Origin: SLFH01 sp050486265
Lineage (GTDB): Bacteria; Planctomycetota; Phycisphaerae; Phycisphaerales; UBA1924
Length of the DNA: 64,000 nucleotides
Assembly: GCA_050486265.1 (NCBI GenBank)
Contig: JBJHCY010000003.1
Location: 305,381 to 369,380 of the forward strand
Direction of reading: 5' to 3'
Shown here piece by piece: positions 24,398 through 33,399 of this stretch (the first letter of the stretch is position 1; every line of letters starts with the position of its first letter). The position numbers and the translations under genes are program-made. The notes beneath the pieces are model-generated. The model ran no database searches. It was not told where the DNA came from and was given only the letters and a program-made list of their open reading frames with translations.

Positions 24398-27097
24398 ATG
24401 AGCGCCAAGTGGCACCGCAGCAAAGCCTGGGACGACCGCGTCTTCCCGGCGTGGGCCTTCCCGCTCAAGTGGACCCTGCGCACCCTCAGCTCGATCTGGT
24501 TCGCCGTGCTGCTGCTGATCGGCGTCAGCATCTACGGCATCCTCGCCAGCATCCCGATGGGCATGCTCGCGCTCATCCCGACCTATCTGATCTATGCGGG
24601 CGTCTTCGCACTGTCTGTCGGCGCGGCGCTGGCGATCGGGCTGGTGAGCCTCCAGCCGTTCGCGCAGATGACCGGCCCGGCGGGGCGCTTTGCGATGCGC
24701 TTCCTCGGCGGGATCGTCTTCGCGTCCTGCGGCGTGCTCTTCTTCGTCGGCGTGCTCTGGCCCCGCCTGGACTACGACCCGGGCACGGGCGAGGGTTTCC
24801 GGCTCTTTGCCGCGTACGCCGAGACCTACAAGTCGACGACGCTGCGCCGCCTGCCCGGCATCGAGATGACCGAGCTGCAGTTCTACACCACCTGGCCGAT
24901 GCAGCTCATGCTGATCCTGTTCGTGATCAACATGATCGTCGCGACGGTCCGACGCATCGAGTTCAAGTTCGTCAACATCGGCGTGCTCTCGGTCCACTCG
25001 GGCATCGTGCTGATGGCGGTCGGCAGCCTGTACTACGGCGTCTTCAAAATGGAAGGCGACACGATGCTCGCCTCCGGGCCGCTGGGCGAGAACGGGCTGC
25101 CCGAGGCCGGTCCGTGGCAGGAGGTCTTCTACGATCGCGAGCGCGTCGCCCTGCACATCCGCAGCGAGGTCTCGGGCTGGTACCAGATCCCGCTCGATCG
25201 CGTCCCGAGGTACAACAACTACGGGCTGAATGTCACCGCCGGCCCGACCGCCTGGACGGAGATCGGCGCGCCGGTCGACCGACCCGACGACGCCGGACGC
25301 ACGCTCTCGATCGACACCGGCCACCCGCGCGAGCAGACGATCCCGCTCGGCGTGCGCTTCGCGCTCGCGGTCGACCGCCTGCTCGGGCGCGAAACGCGGC
25401 CGCTGCCCAACCGCACGCCCCCGGCGAGCGACCTCCGCTTCCGCGTCGTCGGCTACACCAAGTACGCCGAAGAGCAGCCCCGCATCGACTGGCTGAAGGT
25501 CGATCCGTCCAGCGCGAGCGCCTTCCGCCCGGGCGACGCGCTCAACCCGCTGCGCGAGCTGCGTCTGGGCGCCCCGGACTTCGAGCCCCTGAGCTTCTTC
25601 ATGCTCCCGCGCATCCCGCGCTGGCGTGTCGCCGAGGTCCCCGACATCGGCATCGAGTACCTGCTCGACCCCAGCGAGCAACGCCTCCGAGACCTGCTCG
25701 AACCGCTCCCGGAAAACACCTGGCACGCCCTGATCGCCGAGGTCGAAGACGCCGACGGCACGGTCCTCCGGCGGGCCATCCGCGTCGCCTCCGATGAAGA
25801 GCTGTTCGTCAGCCCCGTGCCGATCGGCGACAGCGGCTTCACCATCGCCGTCGAGGATGTGCTCGAACGCCCCGACCTGCCGATCGTCACCGAAGGGTTC
25901 GAGGGCGCCGAGAGCAGCCTGCTGAAGGTCCGCGTGAATTCGCCCGAGGGCGAATCGGTCACGCGATGGGTCTACCACCGCTACCCCGAGATCGCCCAGG
26001 ACATCGCCGATGAAGTCGGCGACGACGGGCGTCCCGCCCGGCGCGACCCCGACCCCCGCCTGCGCCTGGCGCATGTCGACGCCACCAAGCCGCAGGTCTT
26101 CGTCGTCGAGTTCACCGACCGCGGCGTCGGGCTCATCCTCCGCATGCCCGGCGGACGCGTCTTCTCGAAGTTCGACGAGACGGGCGAGGGTCGGTTCGAC
26201 GGCGTGCTCGACGGGCTGACCGTCGAGATCGGGCAGCGCTGGGCCCACGCCGAGGCGTTCGAGCGCCCGATCCCCAAGGCCCCGCACCTGCAGGATCGAG
26301 ACTTCATCGGCACGCACGACCGCGCGATGCTGGCCGTCGAAGTCACCAGCGAGCAGTTCCCCGAGTGGAAGCGTCTGGTCTGGCTGCCCTACACGCGGTA
26401 CCTTCGCGAGCAGTCGGAACTGACACGGCGCACGATCGCGCTGCCCGACGGGCGTCGCGTGACGATGGCGTTCGGGCGTCAGTGGCGCCGTCTGCCGGGT
26501 TTCGAGCTCCGTCTTGAAGACTTCGAGATGATCGAGTACGCCCACCGCGGGGCGCCGCGCGACTATCAGTCGATCGTCAGCGTCCGCCCGCCGCCGCCGA
26601 TCACATTCCGCCCCGATGAGCAGGGCAACAGGCCGGCGGCGAGTTTCGAGCCGTTCACGCATGTCGCCAAGCTGAACGCGCCTTTGCGGGCGCCGTTCAA
26701 TGTCTACGACCCGCCGGGCGGTCCTGTCCTCGGCTTTGTCGGGCGCTTGCTCTCTGGGATCAACCCGGGCCAGTTCAAGTTCGCCCAGGCGGGCTGGGAC
26801 CCCAACACATGGAACCGCACGCGTGAGATGGCCGACGCGGGCGAGATCGACCGCCCCTATGTCGCCTTCACCATCCTCCACGCCGGCAACAACCCCGGGA
26901 TCCACATCATCGCCTTCGGCGGCATCCTCATGGGCGCGGGCATCCCTTGGGCCTTCTATGTCAAGCCCTGGCTGCTGCGCCGGAAGAAAGCGCAGATCCA
27001 GCGCGAGATCGCCTCGGGCAAGCGCCCCGCTCCGAAGAAGAACGGCGCAGACCAGAAACCCGACGGGCCGACGCCCGGCGCGGAGGTAACGGCATGA
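24398..27097 (+). CDS. ResB-like cytochrome c biogenesis protein
   Basis: An 899-residue membrane protein of the system II (Ccs1/ResB) cytochrome c maturation pathway. The N-terminal helices include LSSIWFAVLLLIGVSIYGI, the ResB start signature; further helices lie up to about residue 230, then a periplasmic domain of about 600 residues and a last helix near the C-terminus (GIHIIAFGGILMGAGIPWAF) with a basic tail. Typical ResB is about 550 residues, so the periplasmic part is enlarged. The stop overlaps ccsA (ATGA). Together they attach heme to the many CXXCH sites of ActA, ActE and CoxB. Confidence 0.88.
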   Translation: MSAKWHRSKAWDDRVFPAWAFPLKWTLRTLSSIWFAVLLLIGVSIYGILASIPMGMLALIPTYLIYAGVFALSVGAALAIGLVSLQPFAQMTGPAGRFAMRFLGGIVFASCGVLFFVGVLWPRLDYDPGTGEGFRLFAAYAETYKSTTLRRLPGIEMTELQFYTTWPMQLMLILFVINMIVATVRRIEFKFVNIGVLSVHSGIVLMAVGSLYYGVFKMEGDTMLASGPLGENGLPEAGPWQEVFYDRERVALHIRSEVSGWYQIPLDRVPRYNNYGLNVTAGPTAWTEIGAPVDRPDDAGRTLSIDTGHPREQTIPLGVRFALAVDRLLGRETRPLPNRTPPASDLRFRVVGYTKYAEEQPRIDWLKVDPSSASAFRPGDALNPLRELRLGAPDFEPLSFFMLPRIPRWRVAEVPDIGIEYLLDPSEQRLRDLLEPLPENTWHALIAEVEDADGTVLRRAIRVASDEELFVSPVPIGDSGFTIAVEDVLERPDLPIVTEGFEGAESSLLKVRVNSPEGESVTRWVYHRYPEIAQDIADEVGDDGRPARRDPDPRLRLAHVDATKPQVFVVEFTDRGVGLILRMPGGRVFSKFDETGEGRFDGVLDGLTVEIGQRWAHAEAFERPIPKAPHLQDRDFIGTHDRAMLAVEVTSEQFPEWKRLVWLPYTRYLREQSELTRRTIALPDGRRVTMAFGRQWRRLPGFELRLEDFEMIEYAHRGAPRDYQSIVSVRPPPPITFRPDEQGNRPAASFEPFTHVAKLNAPLRAPFNVYDPPGGPVLGFVGRLLSGINPGQFKFAQAGWDPNTWNRTREMADAGEIDRPYVAFTILHAGNNPGIHIIAFGGILMGAGIPWAFYVKPWLLRRKKAQIQREIASGKRPAPKKNGADQKPDGPTPGAEVTA

Positions 27098-28896
27098 GAG
27101 CATGGTTGACCGGCGTTGTTTCGGCGTTGCTGCTCTTGGCCTCGCCCGGCGCGCTGGCGCAGGGCTACGCCCCACAGGGCAACGAGCACCCCGAGGCCTC
27201 GTACGACGAAACGCCCGACGCGTCGCGCCAGAACCCCTTCGGCCCGATGCTCCACAACCGCGACGGCAGCGCGTCCGCCGCCGAGCGTCTTCGGGCCAAG
27301 GCCGACTTCGCTTCGCGCGTCGATCTGTCGCCCCTGCGCGACCTTGCCGTCTTCCACGACGGACGCGTGAAGATCCTCGATACGCTGGCGCGCGAGGTGA
27401 TGGCGGACATCACCGGGCGTCAGGGCTACTTCGACCTGATCCAGCGTGAGAATGGCGCCGAACGCTTCGAGTTCGACCCGCTCTTCACGCTGCTGGACCT
27501 CTCGATCGACCGCCACTTCTACGCCGACCGCCCGCTGGTGCGGGTCGGGTACCTGCCCCTGCGTCGCTCGTTCGTCGAGCGCGCGCTCCCGATCGAGCCG
27601 GGCACGAGCGAGGCGGAGGCCGAGCGGATCGAGCAGGCGCGCGATCGGTACCTGCGCATCGGACGCATCCCGCCGATCTGGCTGGAATGGCACCAGCAGG
27701 AGCTGTACGCGAGGTACGAGTTCAGCGATCCGTACCGCAGTGCGTTCTCCGAGCTCGGTCGCGCCGCGCGCGGGCTGATGAACGCCCCGGCGATGTTCAA
27801 GGTCGTCGCACCGCCGACAGAGGACCGCCCCTGGAAGCACCTGTCGGACGACTTTTCACGCGCCGATGAGGTCCGGCCGATCGCCCTCGCACTCGGCGAT
27901 GCCTGGCGCAACCACGACGCCGAGGGCGTCAATGCCGCGGCAAAGCGCCTCGCCGAGATCCTGCCGACCATCAACGCCGAGGTCTACCCCGAGACGCGGC
28001 GTTCGCTCGAGATGCTCTACAACCGCGCCAACGCCTTCGTCTGGGGGTATTGGATCTACGCCCTTTCGTTCGTCACGCTGCTGCTCGCCTTCGGCACACA
28101 GCGCAGCACGCTCAAGGCGTTGGGCATGGCGATGCTCCTCGGCGCGATCGGGCTGCACGCGTTCGGGTTCGTCCTCCGCTGCATCATCGCCGAGCGCTTC
28201 GCGATCCAGAACCAGTTCGAGTCGATGATCGGCGTGAGCCTCTTCGGGTCGCTCGCGGCGCTGGGGCTGATGTTCTGGCGCAAGCAGCTCCTCTTCGGCG
28301 CCGCCGCGGCGGCCGCGGGCTTCCTCGTGCTCATCACCGCGACCGAGGCGAGAATCCCCGGACAGGCGATCGGTCGCGAGGCGGCGATCCTCAACACCTC
28401 CGTGCTGCTGAAGTACCATGTCACGATCGTGCTCACCTCGTACGGGCTGATCACGATCGGCTTCATCACCAGCCTCTTCTATCTCGTGGGACACTACGCC
28501 AAGCGCTTCGGCGCGGGCGAGACGCCGGCGCTCGCCGCGGCGCTCAGCGACGGCGCGCCGGTCGAGAAGGCCAAGGCTTCGTCTTCGCGCGTGCTGCGCG
28601 ACCTCGACCGCGCGACGATGATCGTGCTCCAGCTCGCCTTCTGGACGCTGGGCGTGGGCATCCTGCTCGGCGCGTGGTGGGCGGACCATTCGTGGGGCCG
28701 CTGGTGGGCGTTCGATCCCAAGGAGACCTGGGCGCTCATCACCTGGATCGTCTACCTCATCGTGATCCATGTCCGGATGGTCGTGCAGCGCCGCGAGCTG
28801 GTCACCGCGTGGCTCAGCGTCATCGGGTTCTTCGTGATGCTTTGGACCTATTTCGGTGTGAACCTGCTCCTGCCGGGCCTGCACGCCTACGCCTGA
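27094..28896 (+). CDS. CcsA/ResC heme exporter and ligase subunit
   Basis: A 600-residue protein. The C-terminal half is CcsA: eight helices from about residue 320 and the tryptophan-rich heme motif WGRWWAFDPKE at about 532-542, in which the usual second Trp before Asp is Phe. The N-terminal 300 residues start with a signal peptide (MRAWLTGVVSALLLLASPGALAQ) and form a soluble domain with no recognised motif; ordinary CcsA is about 310 residues. Coupled to resB by an ATGA overlap. Confidence 0.9.
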   Translation: MRAWLTGVVSALLLLASPGALAQGYAPQGNEHPEASYDETPDASRQNPFGPMLHNRDGSASAAERLRAKADFASRVDLSPLRDLAVFHDGRVKILDTLAREVMADITGRQGYFDLIQRENGAERFEFDPLFTLLDLSIDRHFYADRPLVRVGYLPLRRSFVERALPIEPGTSEAEAERIEQARDRYLRIGRIPPIWLEWHQQELYARYEFSDPYRSAFSELGRAARGLMNAPAMFKVVAPPTEDRPWKHLSDDFSRADEVRPIALALGDAWRNHDAEGVNAAAKRLAEILPTINAEVYPETRRSLEMLYNRANAFVWGYWIYALSFVTLLLAFGTQRSTLKALGMAMLLGAIGLHAFGFVLRCIIAERFAIQNQFESMIGVSLFGSLAALGLMFWRKQLLFGAAAAAAGFLVLITATEARIPGQAIGREAAILNTSVLLKYHVTIVLTSYGLITIGFITSLFYLVGHYAKRFGAGETPALAAALSDGAPVEKAKASSSRVLRDLDRATMIVLQLAFWTLGVGILLGAWWADHSWGRWWAFDPKETWALITWIVYLIVIHVRMVVQRRELVTAWLSVIGFFVMLWTYFGVNLLLPGLHAYA

Positions 28897-28899
28897 GCA

Positions 28900-29661
28900 A
28901 TGGCTGACGCCCGGCACAAGCTCGATCGAGACTTCTTTTCGCGCAAGGCCGACGCGCTGGCGGTCGATCTGCTCGGGCGCGTCCTCGTCCGCGTGACAGA
29001 CGACGGCACGCGCCTCGCCGGACGCATCGTCGAGACCGAGGCCTACCTCGGCCCGGAAGACAAAGCCGCCCACTCGGCGGGCTGGCGCAGAACCCCGCGG
29101 ACCGAGCCGATGTTCGGGCCTCCGGGGCTGAGCTATGTCTTTCTCACCTACGGCATGCACCACTGTTTCAACATCGTCTGCGACCGCGAGGGCTCGCCGC
29201 AGGCCGTGCTGATCCGGGCGGTCGAGCCGCTCGAGGGTCTTGAGGCGATGCGGGCCGTTCGCTTGGCCCATCGCGGCGATCCTTCGCGTGCGATGCCCGA
29301 TAAATGTCTTTGCAGCGGCCCTGCGCGTCTCTGCCAGGCGATGGCGATTGATCGCGGACTCAACGCGGTGGATCTGACGGGCAGCGAGCGGATCTGGCTG
29401 GAGCCGGGGAGCGAATCGAGCCCGGAGCGAAAGAAGATCGGGAACTCCGCTCGCATCGGTGTCGCATATGCGGGGGAGTGGGCCGACGCTCGGCTGCGAT
29501 GGTTCGAGGTCGGCAGCGGACATGTCAGCCGCGGCCCGGAAGGCTCGGGCGGGCGTCGCGGTGCATCCGATGGAAGAGGGATATCATCCCCGGCCGGCCC
29601 CGGGGGCAGGACTCGGACGACCGAGCGGGCCGGCGCACGACCCGGAGGGCGAACGCCGTGA
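28900..29661 (+). CDS. DNA-3-methyladenine glycosylase, AAG/Mpg family
   Basis: A 253-residue base-excision repair enzyme. IVETEAYLGPEDKAAHS is nearly identical to the active-site segment of the human enzyme, with the catalytic Glu in VETEAY. YVFLTYGMHHCFNIV and VLIRAVEPLEG follow as in the family. The last 45 residues (rich in Gly and Arg) go beyond the domain and overlap the start of the next gene by four bases. Starts 3 nt after ccsA. Confidence 0.92.
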   Translation: MADARHKLDRDFFSRKADALAVDLLGRVLVRVTDDGTRLAGRIVETEAYLGPEDKAAHSAGWRRTPRTEPMFGPPGLSYVFLTYGMHHCFNIVCDREGSPQAVLIRAVEPLEGLEAMRAVRLAHRGDPSRAMPDKCLCSGPARLCQAMAIDRGLNAVDLTGSERIWLEPGSESSPERKKIGNSARIGVAYAGEWADARLRWFEVGSGHVSRGPEGSGGRRGASDGRGISSPAGPGGRTRTTERAGARPGGRTP

Positions 29662-30062
29662 GCGGGATGCCTGGAATCGAATGGAAGACGATCCGTGAGA
29701 CCGCTGGGCCGTACCCCCAGCAGGCTTTCGAATTCGTGCGCGAGGGGCTCTCTCACACGGTCGGCCTCGTGCACGGCGAGGGCGCGGCGCCAGACGACGA
29801 GAACCGCCATGTCTCGGGCCAGCAGCTCTGCTTCGGGCTGAAGGACTACGCCGTGCGCCGGTACGGGCTCATGGCCCGGACGGTGCTGGCCCACTGGTCG
29901 ATCAACCGGACCGACGACTTCGGCCGGATCATCTTCGCGATGATCGACGCCGGTCTGATGCGCAAGACCGACGAAGACTCGTTCGCCGACTTCCAGAGCG
30001 TCTACGACTTCGACGACGCGTTCGGCTCCCTCCAGCCGGCGATGAACGAGCCGCAGAACTGA
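29658..30062 (+). CDS. Minf_1886 family protein
   Basis: A 134-residue soluble protein of the family TIGR04138, common in Planctomycetes and Verrucomicrobia and without known function. Typical segments are QQAFEFVREGLSHTVG, RHVSGQQLCFGLKDYA and RYGLMARTVLAHWSI, then DDFGRIIFAMIDAGLM. I place the start at the GTG at 29658, which overlaps the mpg stop (GTGA); an ATG three codons later is an alternative. A terminator follows. Confidence 0.87.
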   Translation: MSGMPGIEWKTIRETAGPYPQQAFEFVREGLSHTVGLVHGEGAAPDDENRHVSGQQLCFGLKDYAVRRYGLMARTVLAHWSINRTDDFGRIIFAMIDAGLMRKTDEDSFADFQSVYDFDDAFGSLQPAMNEPQN

Positions 30063-30091
30063 CAGAACCGCCCGGTCGCGGGATTTCCGTG

Positions 30092-30124
30092 ACGCCCGGC
30101 CGATCCGACGCCGGGCGTTGTTTG
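30092..30124 (+). terminator. Probable terminator after the Minf_1886 gene
   Basis: ACGCCCGGC, a 9-nt loop and GCCGGGCGT form a perfect 9-bp stem followed by TGTTTGT. The U tract is short and interrupted, so efficiency is uncertain. Confidence 0.6.
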
Positions 30125-30145
30125 TGCGCCCGGGCCTCGCCGCGG

Positions 30146-30151
30146 TACGCT
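30146..30151 (+). promoter_or_regulatory. Leaderless-type -10 box of the AI-2E gene
   Basis: TACGCT preceded by GG, ending 8 nt before the ATG at 30160. No ribosome binding site lies between them, so the mRNA would start at or next to the AUG. Confidence 0.5.
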
Positions 30152-30159
30152 GTGCCGCT

Positions 30160-31644
30160 ATGACCGACGAGGCAGGCGACGCCCAGAGCCAATCTGAGAA
30201 CCAACCGCAAGGCCGGCCCAACGCCCCGGGGCAGGGTCCGCCCGAGGCGGAGAACCCCTGGCAGGCGCTGCACCTGTGGCAGATCCAGCCGGTCCGCGAT
30301 GTGCTGATGGTTGCCGGCGTCATCGCCCTGTTCTGGCTGGGCGCCAAGCTGAGCATCGTGACCGTGCCGCTGCTCTTGGCGATCCTGTTCGCCTATCTGT
30401 TCGAGCCGGTGGTGCGCCAGATGGTCCGGATCAGCTGGATGACCAGGCGTCTGGCGGCGTTGGTGCTCATCTTCTTCTTCGGGTTTGTGATCGTGCTGCC
30501 CGCGACGGTCGGGCTGGCGCTCGGGGCGGCCCAGGGGGTCGCGTACGCCGCCCAGGTCGCCTCGAACATCGACCATGTCTTCAAGTCGTCGGCAGAGCCG
30601 GAAAACACCGAGCTCTACGAAGAGCTGCCCGGCGACTTCTGGCGCAGCGTCCACGACATGCTCGTCGAGTGGCGCAGGTCGGGCGAAGGCGACGAGATCA
30701 TCCGCGAGATCGGCGATTCGCTCCGGGCCGAAGACCCAGAAGAAGAGAGTGAGCAGAACGAAAACGAACGGGATGAAGAACAGACCCGCGACGAGAACGA
30801 TCGACGCGAGAGGGAGGAAGAGGACGAGAGCCCGACCTTCCGCCAGGCCGTCACAGGCGAACGCGAGCACGGCGCCCTCGTCGAGCTCGCCCTGAACTGG
30901 ACGCGGGCCAACGCCGAGGCGATCGCCGGGCGGGCGGTCAGGACCGGGGCCGGGGCGGTCGAGGCGGCCTTCTCGGGTCTCATCTCGATCGTCTCCTTCG
31001 CCTTCATGCTCTTCCTGACGGCGTTCTTCTTCCTGTTCATCTCGCCCGGCTTCAAGGGCGTGATCGACTTCGGGCGCAGCCTCGTGCCCGAGAAAAACAG
31101 GGATCGGGTGGAGGATCTGGTCGTCCAGATGGACCGGGTTGTCAGCGGGTTCGTCCGCGGGCGGTTGACCATCGCCGTGATCCTCAGCGTGTACCTCACC
31201 CTCGGCTACGCCGCGGTGGGGGTGCCGGCGCCGCTGCTCCTGGGGCCGCTCGTGGGCGTGCTCTCGGTGATCCCGTATCTGGGCATGATCGGGCTGCCGA
31301 TCACGGTCGTCGCGATGCTGCTCGACCCCGGGCCGCTCTTTTTCGAGTTCCAGGCGACCTGGTGGTGGGCGATCATCGGCCCGTACATCATCTGGCAGAT
31401 CGCCCAGGTCGGCGACGACTACTTCCTCACGCCCGTCATCCAGGGCAAGAGCGTCAACATGGATACGCCGACCATCCTCTTCGCCGTGCTGGCCGGCGGG
31501 GCTCTGGCGGGGTTCTACGGCGTGCTGGTGGCCATCCCCGTCGCCGCCTGCCTCAAGATCCTCATCAGGGAGATCTTCTGGCCGAAGTTTGAGCGCTGGG
31601 CCAAGGGGGAGGAAAAGGACTTCCTTCCGATCGGCCGCGACTGA
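30160..31644 (+). CDS. AI-2E family transporter (PerM type)
   Basis: A 494-residue membrane protein of PF01594. Helices lie at about 55-100, 115-140 and from about 275 to 475; RGRLTIAVILSVYLTLGYA, LGPLVGVLSVIPYLG and TPVIQGKSVNMDTPTILFAV are family signatures. The soluble region between helices (about 140-260) contains an unusually acidic insert, residues about 190-225, made almost only of Glu, Asp, Asn, Gln and Arg. Members export small molecules or ions; the substrate here is unknown. ATG at 30160 is supported by the -10 box 8 nt upstream. Confidence 0.88.
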   Translation: MTDEAGDAQSQSENQPQGRPNAPGQGPPEAENPWQALHLWQIQPVRDVLMVAGVIALFWLGAKLSIVTVPLLLAILFAYLFEPVVRQMVRISWMTRRLAALVLIFFFGFVIVLPATVGLALGAAQGVAYAAQVASNIDHVFKSSAEPENTELYEELPGDFWRSVHDMLVEWRRSGEGDEIIREIGDSLRAEDPEEESEQNENERDEEQTRDENDRREREEEDESPTFRQAVTGEREHGALVELALNWTRANAEAIAGRAVRTGAGAVEAAFSGLISIVSFAFMLFLTAFFFLFISPGFKGVIDFGRSLVPEKNRDRVEDLVVQMDRVVSGFVRGRLTIAVILSVYLTLGYAAVGVPAPLLLGPLVGVLSVIPYLGMIGLPITVVAMLLDPGPLFFEFQATWWWAIIGPYIIWQIAQVGDDYFLTPVIQGKSVNMDTPTILFAVLAGGALAGFYGVLVAIPVAACLKILIREIFWPKFERWAKGEEKDFLPIGRD

Positions 31645-31771
31645 AACGCAGGGGCAAAAGTCCGGGAACGCGGGATCCGCCAGCGCGACCGGCCCGTACT
31701 TCTACGGCTCGGCGGGCGTGTGGATGGCGTCACCCGCCGCCGCACCGAGCGCAAAGTTTTCAGATCCGATC

Positions 31772-31799
31772 TTGCCCGAGACCGGTTCACGAGTAGAAT
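31772..31799 (+). promoter_or_regulatory. Promoter of PEP-CTERM gene 31884
   Basis: TTGCCC (31772-31777), 16-bp spacer, TAGAAT (31794-31799). The leader would be about 78 nt. Confidence 0.6.
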
Positions 31800-31883
31800 C
31801 TCATCGGCACGCTTTATTGTTGGAACACAAAGCGTCTCGGTGGTTAACTTCGGAGGACGCCGCGTTCACGGCGATCGCTTCAA

Positions 31884-32546
31884 ATGAGTGCTCTACGACG
31901 ATGTCTTGGTATCTCTGCGGCGGTGTCGGTGACGCTTTGGGCTTCCGCCTCTGCCGCCCCGATCCCGGTGAATACCCAGGCTACTTGGAACGGGGCGCCG
32001 TCCGGATCGGCGCCGGGCGGAACCGCCATGCAGCGTCGCCTTGTCGACGAGATGAGCGATGTCCGAGCGGCGGCGCTCCGCACGCCGAGCCTCGCCCCTG
32101 AGCGGCTGTTTGCCCAGGTCCGTCACTCGGGGCTCGACGCGTTCGACGCCGCCAACCCCTTCGACAATTTCAGTCCGAACTTCCACGACCACTGGAGCGC
32201 CGAGCGGGGCGGGTTGCTCCGCCAGAGGTTCGGGCGATCGGTCGCCCCCAGCGCGCTCGGCGGGTTCGGGGTCTTCGGCGACGCGATCTACGCGGCGCAC
32301 GGGCGTTTCCGGCCCGTCTACGAGTCCGGCTTCGGGACCAACCACCTCAGCGGCTGGTTCGTCGGCGAGTTCGACGAACTCGCCGACCTGTTCGACCTGA
32401 TCATCGGGTCGCACACGGTGGCCGACCCGATCGCGGACCGGTTCGCCGGAACACCGAGCGGTCCCATCGTCGCCATCCCGCTCCCGGGCTCCGCGGCGAT
32501 GGCCTTTGCAGGGCTCTTGATGATCGCGTCGCGACGCCGACGCTGA
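31884..32546 (+). CDS. PEP-CTERM type surface protein
   Basis: A 220-residue exported protein with signal peptide (LGISAAVSVTLWASASAAP) and a PEP-CTERM-like tail: VAIPLPGSAAMAFAGLLM then ASRRRR. The middle is rich in Gly, Phe and Asn-Pro-Phe with no known domain (AANPFDNFSPNFHDHWSAE). It has its own promoter and a strong terminator, so it is a single-gene unit. The next gene, 32881-33303, has a closely similar tail and promoter. Function unknown. Confidence 0.8.
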   Translation: MSALRRCLGISAAVSVTLWASASAAPIPVNTQATWNGAPSGSAPGGTAMQRRLVDEMSDVRAAALRTPSLAPERLFAQVRHSGLDAFDAANPFDNFSPNFHDHWSAERGGLLRQRFGRSVAPSALGGFGVFGDAIYAAHGRFRPVYESGFGTNHLSGWFVGEFDELADLFDLIIGSHTVADPIADRFAGTPSGPIVAIPLPGSAAMAFAGLLMIASRRRR

Positions 32547-32635
32547 ACGAACAACCGCCCGGCTCTCCGGCGCGGAACGGACACGAGGAGGGCGCCGCCA
32601 CGACGGCGTCGGTGAGGCGAGAGGAGCGGGAAGGG

Positions 32636-32671
32636 CGCCGGATCCGAAAGGATCCGGCGTCACTTTTTTTT
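32636..32671 (+). terminator. Strong intrinsic terminator
   Basis: CGCCGGATCC, GAAA tetraloop, GGATCCGGCG: a perfect 10-bp stem with a GNRA-type loop, then eight T within nine bases (32664-32671). Ends the PEP-CTERM transcript. Confidence 0.95.
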
Positions 32672-32782
32672 GCCGCGGGAGCGCGTGCAAGGTTCTCGGC
32701 CGCGTCGCGTGAGGGAAGCATCCAATAACCGGCGCAAGCGAGGTCCCGAAACCAGAGTTTCGTGTTTCGGGTTCATCTCGTC

Positions 32783-32810
32783 TTGCATCCCCGGCCGGCC
32801 GGGGTAGATT
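32783..32810 (+). promoter_or_regulatory. Promoter of PEP-CTERM gene 32881
   Basis: TTGCAT (32783-32788), 16-bp spacer made of a CCGGCC-rich palindrome, TAGATT (32805-32810). Leader of about 65 nt. Confidence 0.6.
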
Positions 32811-32880
32811 CGATCACGACGGCCCGCGCTCCAGCGCGTCCGTCCCCCGTGCACCGACGCGCGGAGGAGGAGCGTCCACG

Positions 32881-33303
32881 ATGACGAAAGAAACGATCGG
32901 ACTTGTCACCATTCTCTGCGCCTCGGGGCAGGCGTTGGCCTCGCCAATCGCGCCGACCTTCGGCGGCGCAGAACTCGCAGCCGACATCGATCTGCCGGCG
33001 GAGTTGCTCGCCCCCGCGGCGTACACGCCGGCGGACCAGCCAGAGCACGACATCGAGCTCTTCGGTCATTCGCCCGTCAAAGACCCGCCAACAAGCCTCC
33101 CCGGCCTGCGCCCGAGCGAGCCGGGGCACGGCGCCGGGTCGTTCGTATCGATGTTCGATTCGGATGTCTCGACCCAGCCCGTCGACACTTTCTACAACAT
33201 CGACGACACGCCGGGAACGACGGTCATCGCGATCCCGCTGCCAGCCGGCGCCGGGCTCGCGACGGCGGGGCTCGGGCTGCTTGCATTGCGGCGCCGGCGT
33301 TAG
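32881..33303 (+). CDS. Small PEP-CTERM type surface protein
   Basis: A 140-residue exported protein. Signal peptide LVTILCASGQALASP, a proline- and acid-rich middle without domain, and the tail TTVIAIPLPAGAGLATAGLG followed by LRRRR. The tail resembles that of 31884-32546. GGAGGAGG precedes the ATG. It converges on the thioredoxin-TPR gene with a shared intergenic hairpin. Function unknown. Confidence 0.78.
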   Translation: MTKETIGLVTILCASGQALASPIAPTFGGAELAADIDLPAELLAPAAYTPADQPEHDIELFGHSPVKDPPTSLPGLRPSEPGHGAGSFVSMFDSDVSTQPVDTFYNIDDTPGTTVIAIPLPAGAGLATAGLGLLALRRRR

Positions 33304-33335
33304 AGCGCCCGCATAGCCCGAACTCTTGTCGGTGC

Positions 33336-33370
33336 AGAAAAACGGCCGGGACCTCGGAGGGGCCCGGCCG
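33336..33370 (-). terminator. Terminator of the thioredoxin-TPR gene
   Basis: Minus strand: CGGCCGGG, 12-nt loop, CCCGGCCG, then GTTTTT (AAAAAC on plus at 33338-33343). It lies between convergent genes and could also slow transcription from the left. Confidence 0.8.
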
Positions 33371-33399
33371 CTGAAACGGTTCTTAGAGGCTCAGGCGGT

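Larger units (their letters stand above)
32547..32880. other. Intergenic region between two PEP-CTERM genes
   Basis: 334 bp without a gene. It holds the terminator of the upstream gene (32636-32671), the promoter of the downstream gene (32783-32810) and a GGAGGAGG ribosome site about 10 nt before the ATG at 32881. Confidence 0.8.
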
